Assembly (NCBI GenBank): GCA_026770615.1
Contig: MU631532.1
Coordinates: 122,444 to 146,070, forward strand
Source of the DNA: Pavlovales sp. CCMP2436
Taxonomy: Eukaryota; Haptophyta; Pavlovophyceae; Pavlovales
Direction of reading: 5' to 3'
DNA length: 23,627 nucleotides
Position numbers and translations under genes: made by a program. Positions 9,051 to 18,024 of this stretch are shown here, one piece after another. Under the pieces are notes generated by a model, which saw only the letters and a list, made by a program, of their open reading frames with translations, made no database searches and was not told the DNA's origin. Each line of letters opens with the position of its first letter. Position 1 is the first letter of the stretch.

Positions 9051-9474
9051 TTGAGAGGGACTGGCAAGTCGTGTCTGCGTCACGGCCGAACCACTGCGGA
9101 GGCCGGCGAACGCATTGCCAGGCGCGTGGCGGTTGCGCGTGCGGCCAAGATCGAACAAGCTGGAGGCCACTTGCTGGACTACACGACCTCGTCCGCGACT
9201 TCATCGCAGAGTGGAAGGAGGGCAGCAAGGCGTGCCCCCCGCCGGGAGAGTGACAGGCGGAAGAGCCCCCACATCCTCGATCGCCGCCAGCCCGCTCTGG
9301 GGGTCTCTGATGGGCGCTGGGGTCCACTGTCCCGTAATAGGGGTCGTTTTAGTTCTTTTTTTTGCCTTTACAGCACTTGACATGTCTTGTTGCGGCGGGC
9401 CGGGGGCTTGTCCGATGATGCCAGGCTTCCAACGGCACTTCGGCAACACCGATTGCTATCCCCCAGGCCATTAA
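9051..9474 (+). pseudogene. Broken coding-like fragment with acceptor-like splice site
   Basis: Protein-like sequence on the + strand begins around GERIARRVAVARAAKIEQAG (frame 0). It continues after a shift near 9170-9190 as LVRDFIAEWKEGSKACPPPG in another frame, ending at a TGA (9251-9253). Downstream, a T-rich tract ending TTTACAG at 9373 looks like a 3' splice site. It is followed by a short Cys-rich open frame (SCCGGPGACPMMPG ...) with a stop at 9472-9474. The pieces could be the last two exons of a decayed host gene. I found no donor that keeps the frame, and I do not recognise the family. Confidence 0.3.
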
Positions 9475-9803
9475 GTGCCCTCCCCCAACCTTTTACAACT
9501 CAGCTGGGACCCGATATGTCCGAAATCGTCCCGTAGTGTGTGTAAATTTTTAAGTTAACGTCCGTCCCCGAATTGGTCTGAAACCCGAACCCGAGCGTTG
9601 AGAAACACTCGAATCCAGGGACCCCTTCCGATCACACCGGATACCGTCCCCACCGCTGAGTCTGATCAACAAAAACGACAATCGACGAAGCTCGCCAACT
9701 GGTTTGCTGCTGACCGACTCCTCTGCATTTTGAGCGCACGCCTGCGCACGTAGCACAATAACGCAGACAACTAAACTCCGACAGCCGATTTCCCTCAGAG
9801 TGT

Positions 9804-9885
9804 TTCTTGCCCACAAGGGGCAGGAACCACAAAGTGAGAGACTTCTTGTGGGGCCCGGTTTACCCCACCCCTTCCCGGGGGTGGG
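9804..9885 (-). other. Two stem-loops in the LINE copy 2 3' UTR
   Basis: The first stem pairs 9804-9812 with 9818-9826 (8 of 9 pairs in the RNA, five-base loop). The second is a perfect eight-base stem, CCCACCCC (9864-9871) with GGGGTGGG (9878-9885), around a six-base loop. Both lie just before the end of the Pro-rich frame/3' UTR and match stems in copy 1. In the first stem one U-A pair of copy 1 is C-G here, a single compensating change. Confidence 0.6.
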
Positions 9886-10640
9886 CCTCGGGCTCAGTGG
9901 TTTCGGGCGGGGGTTCGGGGCATTTTCCTTCCCTCTTGCGTAACTGAGGAGCCCTCTTGTAGATTCTGGGCTTTCTGGTTCCTGTTTGCGTTTGGATAGG
10001 CGCATACTGCGTGGATGTATGGCTTCGTACTGCATGGTGGGTATGGACGTTGCCGGTGGCAGTGGGGGGCGTGGCTGGAGCCGGCATCTGTGGCGTGACA
10101 GGTTTAGTCTGACTCGGTGCGCGCTTGCTGGGCGAGGCTAGGGTAGGTTTCAACGGGGTTGCTGGCTCCTGTTTGGGTTTGAAGCGTTTGTCACTGGCTT
10201 GGTGTGCTGCGGCCTGGCTGGATTCAGGGGCCCTTTTGACCGCTGAGCGCAGGTTTGTCCGGGCTCATTGGGCGGGCGCGGGGTGGAGCTGGTACGGTAT
10301 CCTCGCACTGTATTGTGGGCGTGGGTCTTGTTCGGCGCTGAAGGGGTGGCTGGAGGTGGCCTCTGCGGTGGTGTAGGCTTGGCCTGGCTCAGTAGTGCCC
10401 GTTTGTATGGCGGGCTTGGTGTGGCCTCGTGTTGCATAGCCTGCAAGTCCCGTGCTGGCATTGTTGGGGGCATATTTGGTGTCGAATTCTGCGGAGTGGC
10501 CGAGATGTCTGTGTCTCGCACGCGCTTGCTTGGCCCGCCTCGTATGGCCTGGAGAGGTACCTCGGGTATCGGGTGTGCGTAGTGTGGCGTTGTCGGCACG
10601 GGCGGCGAGGAGGTAGGTGGCGATGCGACTCGCTGTTCGC
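9860..10640 (-). pseudogene. Pro-rich tail of the LINE ORF (copy 2)
   Basis: Overlapping minus-strand frames (10150-10599 and 9860-10153) encode Pro/Thr/Ala/Lys-rich sequence with runs such as TPPQRPPPATPS and no folded domain. Position and composition match the tails of copies 1 and 3, but the 23-25-residue MQYEPIPP-type repeats are degenerate here (MQHEATPSPP, MQYEAIHP). The frames are joined only by frameshift. Confidence 0.5.
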
Positions 10641-10712
10641 CCTTCTACTGTCGCTGCTGTTTCTTCCCTGCAGGTATGGCTGTCTCCGCTTGCATCTTTT
10701 TCTTGGTTGCTC

Positions 10713-11273
10713 TCACGGCTGCCTGTGCAGCCCACCAGGCCATCTTGAACTTTTGGTGGTCATATATGGAGATCTTATCTTGGTTGCCGTAGCGGATGTC
10801 GCGATTGCGGCTTCGCGCAGGTTGTGTATCTCGAGGCTATGGTGTAGGAGAGTAAAGCTTAAAGCGCCGTGCTTTGGAGGGTCGCCCTCGTTGTCTTTTC
10901 CTAGATCTTCCTTGATGCTCATGCCCACCTGTCCGGTAAAGTAGTCCGGCCTTGGCATCATGTGTGTTGCCAATTTTGTGGATTTTAGGATCCCCAGTCG
11001 TGGTGCCAGCTCGGTGCAGAGTGCGTCATGGAGATCTTGGCGGAGCTCAGCCGTTGACGGACACTCGTGGTATAGGTGGTGTTTAATGTCAGATGAACCG
11101 GGTGCCCTGCACAGGGGGCAGGAGGTGCTCATTTTCTCAGGCTTTCCGTCTATTGTTATCTCAATTGAGGCCATCGGCGGAGTGGTAGTGTGGTCCTGGG
11201 CCCATTCCTCTGCCCACTCGGCGTTGTGTCGGTCTGATCCGAGGACTAATCTGGCCTTGTGTTTGGTGTACAT
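10713..11273 (-). pseudogene. LINE zinc-finger segment (copy 2)
   Basis: The frame aligns with the 261-residue frames of copies 1 and 3 at about the level of a diverged family member: CPLCRAPGSSDIKHHLYHEC against CPLCKAPNSQDTKSHLYHVC. The zinc ligands are conserved. It runs past the place where copies 1 and 3 carry the MITE, so it shows the uninterrupted state. Frameshifts separate it from 11343-11810, which holds the preceding part. Confidence 0.65.
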
Positions 11274-11999
11274 TTCCGGGTACCTTCGGCCCCCCGCTTG
11301 GTAGGCGCAGTGCCGCCGTACTCTCTTTTGACCAAATGGCTTCTACGTTGGCCATCCGTCCCATACCCGGAGCTGCCTGACGGGGCCTCTCTGCTCCAGC
11401 CGGCCCCTTGTGACCCTATCTATTACGGCGTATCGTGCCACTCGCTGGTCGGATGTGATGACGTCGCCGTTCGCTGTGGCTGCGATTGCCCAGCTGTAGG
11501 CCGTGAGTATGTTTGGGGTGATCTGTACTGTGGCGGCTTCCCGACGGACGGCTACTGCCTTTGACCCCCAGTCACCCAATGCGTTTTGTACGAGTTTTAT
11601 GATGTCCCTGGGTTGAAGGTGTGGAGGCGGCTCATCCTGTGGTCTGCGCCGCCGGTCTGCGGTGGAGATGAAGAGCCGTGTGACTTTCCTGAGCGCGTCC
11701 GCTGTCACCACTCTAGCTTGTGAGGCGGCATCGTTCCGCACAGCCCCATGGTTGCTCAGGATTTTGGCGACGTCATCATCCGACTCAGTGTGAGCCTTAG
11801 TGTAGGTCACGATTCTGACGCGTTCCGCTGCCTCGTCCCGTTGTTTGAGGGTTACTAGGCGGTAGAAGTGAGGGTTTGCGTCGTAGCTGGAGGGGTCCCG
11901 TAGCCCGTGTGGTGGGGGGGGTAGGGTGCCGTTCGTGCCAGGCGAGGCGTTTAACGCCTGTGTCGTGGTCCCATCCTATGTGTAGGAAAGGCGCGTAGG

Positions 12000-12220
12000 T
12001 CAAGGCCTGTAGGGCAAGTGTGACTGCATTGCACTCTGCATTGACCACCGTCTGATCTCCTGAGAAGGTGCAGGTAAGGACTTTGGGGTAGGTGTCTCGT
12101 TTCTGGTTTGGCCTGGGGGAAGTGCGTAGAAGCACGCTGCACCGGCTGCTTGCGCCGGTTCGCTTCCTTCGGGTTTGATATATGAGCCATCCACCCCAAC
12201 GTGGTCGCTGCACACTTGCG
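12000..12220 (-). pseudogene. LINE RNase H domain (copy 2)
   Basis: Two frames together show the RNase H core. The first catalytic Asp is in VGVDGSYIKPEG (about 12190), the catalytic Glu in NAECNAVTLAL (about 12035), and an Asp-containing strand in IGWDHDTGVKRL just beyond. RNase H removes template RNA during element replication and is present in several non-LTR clades. A frameshift near 12120 splits the domain. The upstream linker (12358-12789) aligns with the start of LINE copy 3. Confidence 0.7.
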
Positions 12221-13199
12221 GTTTTGGTGGGTGGTGTCTGAGTGCGTGGATAAGTGATGTGTGGCGCGTCACGAACCTATAGCACATGGACCTGCCTATT
12301 GCCGTTGTTAGTGCAGGAAAGATTAACCTCAAGATGTTGCAACATTGGAGTCTTGAGCTACATAAACACTTGTAGGTACTCATCTGTGAATAGGGCTTGT
12401 GCTGCTGTCACCACCGCTGGGTCGTCCGCATTCGCTCGTAGGGCATTCCGGGGTTGGGTCAGCGATTCTCGTACGTTGGTGCCGCCTGTTCGGAGTATAT
12501 CCTCTTCTGCTCTGCTTAATGTTCCCAATTGTCCGTCCGTGTCCTCGGTCGTGGGGGCGTTGCCGTCGGTGCGTTGTTGCGCTAGCTTGAGTGTCCTCCC
12601 AGCGTTCCATTTCGCGAGGGCTTTCGCTGAATTGTACGGTCTGACACCTGAGTCTGGCCGAATGAGGGCGGGGGCAAGTTCGCCCATGGGTGTCGAGTCC
12701 AGGCAGGCGTAGTTCTCGAATAGATCCCATTTCGCTTCCCCCGAGGGTGCCTCTGCTAGGCCTCTGATTGCCCCTCTTGTCGTGGGCATGGTACGTGCCT
12801 TGGCTTGTTTCGAGGCCCGTTTTGTACGACGCTCAGTGCATGTGCTGCTAGGGTCTGGGTTGCGGATTCCGCTGGGGAGTTCAACAAACGTAGCATGGTG
12901 GTCACCTTTTCACCCACGTTTTGCGTGCGTGGTTTGACCATCCCTAGGCCGTCGCGTTCTGGTGGGCCACACAGGCGCTCTCTTGCTACGTGGGTCCCTA
13001 GTGTGCATCGGTGGCGAGTAGCCTCGACTATGGCTGTGAGCATCGTTGTTAGGAAAGCTTCCGATAGATCCGATGCCCCCATGTAATATGGTAGTGTTGA
13101 CGCTGCGTCATGTTGGGAGAGCTTGGCAACCCAGAGGGTGTGGCAAGCCCCCTTGTTCAAAGTGAGGTGTAATTTCCCCATGGCCAGTGCTAGCTTGAT

Positions 13200-14530
13200 C
13201 CGGAGCTTGCGTTCCTGAGCCTCCCAATTGCCATTAGTGGGGAGGAGGTGGCCCAAGTACTGAAACGTTTTGTCGTGTGGTGTCTGGGGGACCTCAATGT
13301 GGGGGGCGCCTATTTCCCTTGACGGCAGGCAGATGCAGGCTTTCTGGAGGGGGTTGCCTTGGCTGTTGCTTACTGTCTCTATTGGTGAACTGGGTCCCTA
13401 ATTTTCTTGCAGCCTAGGTAGAATCGAGGTGTGGAGCATTTGTTGGCGTTAAATTCCATCGTGTACGACGCGAGAAAGCGGGCTGCTATCCCGATCATGG
13501 CCTGGGCTGCGCTAGCGTTCTCTGCGAAGAGTGCAAGGTCATCCATGTACGCTTGGTATTTTAGTGGGATGCACAGTTTTCTGTGAGTGTGGCCTGGTGG
13601 CGGTGTCAGTTGATAGCCGCCTGGATGCTCGTCCAGCTTTTGGTGGAGCATATTCATAAATAAGGAGTAGGTGATCGGGCTCAGCGGGCAGTCTTGCTTA
13701 CACCCCATTGTGGTGACGACAGGGTCCTTCGATTTTACGTACTGTGTTCGCACGGTGGCTCCGGTGCACGTCTGGAGCATGCGAACTCGTCGTAAAGTCT
13801 CGGCTGGGTAGCCGTGGAGTTCCATGGCTTCCCACAGTGCGTAGCATGGGACGGCGTCAAAAGCTGTTTTTATATCGCACGTTATGGCTTCCTCATCATT
13901 CACCACTTCTACCAGCTCCCCACTTCGGCGTAGCGCGTAGGAGCCTGCGTCGGAGCGCTAAGATCAGCCTGACTTGAACTTGAAACGTACCGCCAGCCCG
14001 AACCCCCCTACATTAATATGTAGTTCTCTTCCTGCCGCCGTGGCCTCCGCTATGGCAGCAGCCATCACTACTACGTGGTCCGCCGCTCTGCCATTCTTTC
14101 TGGCCGCGAGCTGTTGTTCCGATAGGAGTTCCATCCGGTCCGCAGCGCTTGGTAGTTGGCCCGCGATGAATGCTGCCGGGAGCTTATAAATGACGCTCTG
14201 GAGTGCGAGGCCTCTGTAGTTTGACAGTTTGGTGGGGTCGCCTTTCTTGTGGAATAGACAATTTTCGACGTGCCTATTTGAGTTGGCAGGGTCTTTTCTT
14301 TGAGTGTGGTATTCAGAAAGTTTGCGAGAATGGTGTGTAGTTCACCTAACGTGTCGGCTTGGAGGAGCAGTTCTAGGGCTAGGTATTGGACCCCATCCAT
14401 CCCAGGTGCACTGCGTGCCTTACTGGCGGTAATAAGGCGTTTGAGGTCATTACGGTAGCAAGTGCCTCGGCGTTTGTTGTTTCTGTTGGCGTCCAGCGTG
14501 ATGTTAGATCGTCCCATTGGCGCTTGCCAT
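13200..14530 (-). pseudogene. LINE reverse transcriptase domain (copy 2)
   Basis: Reverse transcriptase motifs appear in the right order on the minus strand across several frames: KARSAPGMDG (near 14400), NYRGLALQ, a QQLAARKNGRAADHV block, motif A with CDIKTAFDAV (about 13850-13880), motif B GCKQDCPLSPITYSL (about 13690), motif C YMDD (13549-13538), motif D NANKC, and the LINE-type YLGHLL-like end (GHLLPTNGNW, 13256). Motif C is usually F/YADD in LINEs; YMDD is less common. Motif B has Asp where Gly is usual in QGCPLSP. At least two frameshifts (about 14270 and 13950-14000) and stops mean it is dead. The long + strand frame at 13974-14189 is only its shadow. Confidence 0.8.
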
Positions 14531-14729
14531 GGCTTGCCCGTGGGGGGAGTGGGGGTGTGGTGCCTAGCAGGGTCCGCGTGTAATCCGTGGCGATGAGTGA
14601 CTCCGAAGGATTTTCACCAGATTTTTTGTGTTTTCCCCCTGGACTGGCCTCTAATTCGAATTTCGACCCAGCCTAGGGCCAAGCCCAGGCCTTGGGCCCA
14701 GCCCTGCCCCTACCCAGCACAACTCAAGG

Positions 14730-15063
14730 TCGCGCCGTGGAAGGGCAGCTGTTTTCTCTCGCCCGTCGACCTCGCCGCAAGCATGATCTTGCCGGTGCTG
14801 ACCGAGAACGGCAGAGCCGGCATCATGGCGAGGCCGGTTCAGCGGGGAAACACGCGCGTAATAAAAAATTAACAAAAAAAACCTCTCAAATATGACATCA
14901 AGATCGATCGCAACTACTTCCACTCACCAGCCGGCCAGACTGACCCAATGGAGACCCACGCGCTGACCTTCTGCCCCCCGGCGGCAATCCGTTCACAGCT
15001 TTCATGATTGGCGCCCTTGGAGAGTTTTCTGACGGCGGCCTGGAAGTGCTAGTTACCAACTTT
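14730..15063 (+). pseudogene. Exon-like fragment of an unrecognised gene
   Basis: Protein-like sequence starts near VAPWKGSCFLSPVDLA and runs to about 14860. An AT-rich gap that could be a short intron (GTAATA ... CATCAAG, about 14861-14904) is followed by IDRNYFHSPAGQTDPMETH. A run of six C near 14975 then shifts the frame, and the reading continues as GGNPFTAFMIGALGEFSDGG to 15063. A textbook donor GTAAGT stands at 15064. The SPVDLA segment is similar to DNA at 15647-15675. I do not recognise the family. The piece looks like a host gene remnant beside the LINE copy 2 insertion. Confidence 0.4.
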
Positions 15064-15145
15064 GTAAGTAAGTTGTAGTTAAAAATAATAAAAAATCACA
15101 TGACCCGAGAAGTGCCCTACCTCGGGCATTGCCGACACAGTTCTG

Positions 15146-15377
15146 GTCCTCAGCAGGGGTATAGAGGAAGTTGGTTTCCGCAAATGCACGATTCGTCGAT
15201 GTGTGTTGTACCCTGTGAATACAATTCTCAAATTTTACTTAAAACTCTGTATGCAAGTATCGTCCCAGACGTAGTCCCAAACGACCATTTACAGTGCGCA
15301 AAATGATTTTTTAATTCCAGGGTACAACACACATGTTTTACGCTGGAAACTAACCCCCTCTATACCCCTGTCCTCAG
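15146..15377. mobile_element. hAT-like MITE with target duplication
   Basis: The element (about 15154-15369/15370) has terminal inverted repeats of about 60 bp starting CAGGGGTATAGAGG and ending with the imperfect reverse complement ending CTCTATACCCCTG. Both arms contain TGTGTGTTGTACCCTG on one strand. GTCCTCAG stands at both ends (15146-15153 and 15370-15377), an 8-bp duplication if the terminal G is shared, 7 bp otherwise. Ends beginning CAGGG with an 8-bp duplication are typical of the hAT superfamily. The interior is AT-rich and has no transposase. Confidence 0.85.
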
Positions 15378-15434
15378 TTGGGGCTTCGCGGTGATTGCTT
15401 GGTGATAACCCCCCCCCCACCCATGTTGGGGCTA

Positions 15435-15608
15435 CAGGGGGTCGCGAGCAATAAAAATAAAGGCGATTTTGATACTAAGGCTCAATTTCTTATAGCAAAT
15501 TAATACACACAATGGTTAAATTATGCTTTAATTACTACTAAAGGGCACATCAAAATATGATGCTCAACTTTTTAACGAGCTACGGTTTCTTATTACCCGC
15601 GACCCATG
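15435..15608. mobile_element. MITE family A, copy d (diverged)
   Basis: This 174-bp element has ends CAGGGGGTCGCGAGCAATAA and TTATTACCCGCGACCCATG and is flanked by TA on both sides (15433-15434 and 15609-15610). The interior resembles copies a-c only loosely, so it is the oldest of the four or a different subfamily. Confidence 0.82.
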
Positions 15609-15615
15609 TACCGAA

Positions 15616-15633
15616 TAATAATAATTATTATTA
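15616..15633. repeat. 18-bp AT palindrome beside MITE copy d
   Basis: TAATAATAATTATTATTA is a perfect palindrome a few bases outside the MITE end. It may be a microsatellite that folded back. Confidence 0.7.
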
Positions 15634-15646
15634 CATGACGGCGCCT

Positions 15647-15900
15647 CTCGCCCGTCGACCTCGCGCAAGCTTGTTACCCTGCCTCGGACGTGACGCTCGA
15701 GGCGTTATCTGCATCCGCTTCCAAGTGAAGTATGACTTACAAGTCATACTTCACTAGTGAAGTATGACTTACAAGTCATACTTCACTTGGAAGCAGATGC
15801 AGACAAGTCGTACTTCACTTGGAAGCGGATGCAGATGGAGCGACGAGCACGCTCGAACGCCTCGCGTGTCACGTCCGAGGCAGGGTCTGCAAGGAAGGCG
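15647..15900. repeat. Long inverted repeat with 96-bp palindromic core
   Basis: The core (15708-15803, centre 15755/15756) pairs at 45 of 48 positions. Inside it the 15-bp arm AGTGAAGTATGACTT, an AC loop and its complement occur twice in tandem, so each half is itself a hairpin. Outside the core, 15650-15707 matches the reverse complement of 15840-15905 with indels (shared CCTGCCTCGGACGTGAC). The right arm has an extra third copy of the AAGTACGACTT/TTCACTTGG unit. One strand reads ICIRFQVKYDL, so the unit may derive from coding DNA. Confidence 0.85.
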
Positions 15901-15949
15901 CGAGGTTGACACGGGCGCGTGTAAACCCAATGTGGCTTCGGTCATCCTA

Positions 15950-16708
15950 GCATCAATGAGCGCCTGTAGTGTACTAGACTTGGCAAAACTGCGCACCGCA
16001 AGCAATGCCCCCACTTTAAGTGACACAGACAGACAATTGACAGCCATAAGTGCAGCCGAAGAAGACATACTAAGGACATACGGCAGCGCTTTAAGGGACA
16101 CGCTTATTCCTCTTCAAAATGCCCTACCGATGCATGCAAACACGGCTGCAGTATCAAAAGCAGCCAAGACCCTGTTCACGCAGGAATATAGGCCAACATT
16201 TAGGCGATTAAAACACCCCGAGCAGCTGGAAATATTACGGGAAATCCTGTCCGCACTCACGTCGGCATTATGCGGACCTATGTGCTTCCGGTTCGTCACA
16301 CGCCACACAACACTCATACATGCACTCAGCCACCAACCCATCGACAGCGGAGAAACCACAATTGTGCACCCCTCATGTCGGGGTCGACGGACATTTATCA
16401 AACCAGATGGGAACGGCAAGGCTCGAGCAGCCGGTGGGGCGTGTTTTTACGTACTCTCATCACACCACATCAACGGCACGACACATGCCCCAGAGGCACA
16501 TATCCTCACCTGCACATTCTCAGGCGATCAAACGGCTGTCAACGCAGAATGCAATGCGGTCACACTTGTCTTACGAACACTGGCGCACGAGCAAGAGCTA
16601 TTCATCGGATGGGACCTTGACACAGGCGTAAAACGCCTAGACTGGCACAGACGGCACCTAGACCGCAACCCCCCTACCACACGGGTTAAGGGATCCCACG
16701 AGCTATAA
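15950..16708 (+). pseudogene. LINE linker and RNase H (copy 3)
   Basis: The frame contains SDTDRQLTAISAAEEDILRT, which aligns with EDTDGQLGTLSRAEEDILRT of copy 2. It continues to the RNase H Glu motif VNAECNAVTLVL and FIGWDLDTGVKRLDW, ending at a TAA/TAG near 16708. The first catalytic Asp motif (HVGVDG, about 16370) lies in another frame, so a small indel near 16375-16390 has broken the domain. The open frame extends upstream into the inverted repeat to 15764, which is not part of the LINE. Confidence 0.65.
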
Positions 16709-17092
16709 TGCAAACCCTCGCTTCTACCGCCTACTCAGCCTCAAACAACGTGACGAGGCACACGGACGCTACAGGAACGCGACTCACACTGCGGCTCATA
16801 CCAAATCGGATGATGAAGTAGACAGAATTATAAATACCCCGGGAGCGGTACGTCACGATGACGCCTCGAGAGCTAGAATAGAGGCAGCAGAGGCGCTAAA
16901 CGAGAGTGACCCGGCTCTTCATCTCCACACGAGGCGACAACTGGACCAGCCAGGCTGATTTGCCTCCCCACCTCCAACCCCCGGCCGCCATAAAGCTCGT
17001 GCAGAACATATTGAGCGACTGGGGCTCAAAGGCAGTAGCAGTACAAGAGAAGCCGCCACAATACAGCTCACAAAAAACACGCTCACGGCCCA

Positions 17093-17878
17093 GTGCTGGG
17101 CATTAGCGGCCACTGCGTCAGGCGAAATATCATTACATCCGACCCACGAGCAGCACGTCATGCGCTAATAGACAGAGTTGCAAGGGAACGCCTAGAGAAG
17201 AGAGGATCCGTCAAACATGCCCCCGGCATAGGTAGAATGGCCAATGTAGAAGCCATGTGGTCAAAAGAAAGCACGACGGCTCTGCGCCTCCCACGAGTTA
17301 GGGGCCAACAGCAATCCACGGAAAAGTACACCAAACAAATGGCCAGATTGGTACTTGGATCATACCGCCACAATGCCGAATGGGCAGCAGAATTTCCGGC
17401 GATGGCCACCACTGAAATTACCATTGATGGGAGGCCCAAAACAATGGGCCTCACCTGCCCTCTATGCAAAGCACCTAACTCACAAGACACAAAATCCCAC
17501 CTATACCACGTGTGCTCGTCAACGGAAGAGCACCGCCACGACCTCTACCGCTTGCTTTGTAAAGAACTGGCCCCGCGCCTGGGACCCGCCAAATCAAAAT
17601 CAATAGCGACACGCATGATATCTCGGCCGGACTACTTCACCAGAAGGGTAGGATTAAGTGTCAAAGAAGAGCTTGGAAAGAAGGACGCCGACACCGGTGA
17701 CGCACCCAAGCCCGGCGACTTACACTACACTTTCTTACGCCATAGCCTCAGCATGTACAAATCACGTGAAGCGGCAATCGAAGCATCAGCGGCGCTAACC
17801 AAGGACAATATATCTCTATACAGCGCGTATAAATTTAAGGTACAGGGGATCGCGGGCAATAAAAATGGCGGGTTTTGA
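17093..17878 (+). pseudogene. LINE ORF segment with zinc finger (copy 3)
   Basis: The protein sequence is identical to that encoded at 7262-8047 (-), with a silent base change visible near 17206. CX2C at residues 122-125 and the HX3HXC part form the zinc-binding segment. It is preceded by a K/R-rich stretch with YTKQMARLVLG, which also occurs in copy 2. The frame starts with GTG and ends with about nine MITE-encoded codons, so it is a truncated segment of the LINE protein and not a free gene. Confidence 0.7.
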
Positions 17879-18024
17879 GGCTGAGGGGTTGGAGGCTGAG
17901 GCTGAGATTCTTAGCAGATTACATACAAACCATGGTTACATTTTGGTTAAAATTTCAATTGAAGGGCTAAATAACGAGGCTCTTTTTCTTAACACGACGG
18001 TTTCTTATTGCCCGCGGTCCCCTG
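17843..18024. mobile_element. MITE family A, copy c
   Basis: This is the inverse counterpart of copy b at the same position of the LINE, 182 bp, with TA on both sides (17841-17842 and 18025-18026). The internal sequence differs from copy b by about one base. The shared insertion site shows that copies b and c descend from one insertion event. Confidence 0.92.

Larger units (their letters stand above)
8691..9539. other. Spacer between LINE copies 1 and 2
   Basis: This is the host-like sequence separating two minus-strand LINE copies. It holds an A/T-rich tract of TTTTTA units (8961-8987), a 17-bp tandem duplication (9014-9047) and a coding-like fragment (9051-9474). Nothing else is recognised. 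Confidence 0.5.
9540..14640 (-). mobile_element. LINE (non-LTR retrotransposon) copy 2
   Basis: About 5.1 kb on the minus strand reads in order: end of the EN-RT linker (near 14600), reverse transcriptase (about 13200-14530), connection (12760-13200), RNase H (about 12000-12220), spacer (11340-11810), zinc finger (10713-11273), Pro-rich tail (about 9860-10640) and 3' UTR (9540-9860). The 5' boundary near 14640 is set by weak similarity to the last bases of the window (copy 4): NPSESLIAT here against KPSEVTAIAT there. Multiple frameshifts and stops make it non-functional. It lacks the MITE carried by copies 1 and 3. Target duplications were not found. Confidence 0.85.

Noticed and set aside
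13974..14189. 71-residue + strand frame with Ala/Ser-rich sequence
   Set aside because: Antisense to the reverse transcriptase block of LINE copy 2, which explains the open frame.
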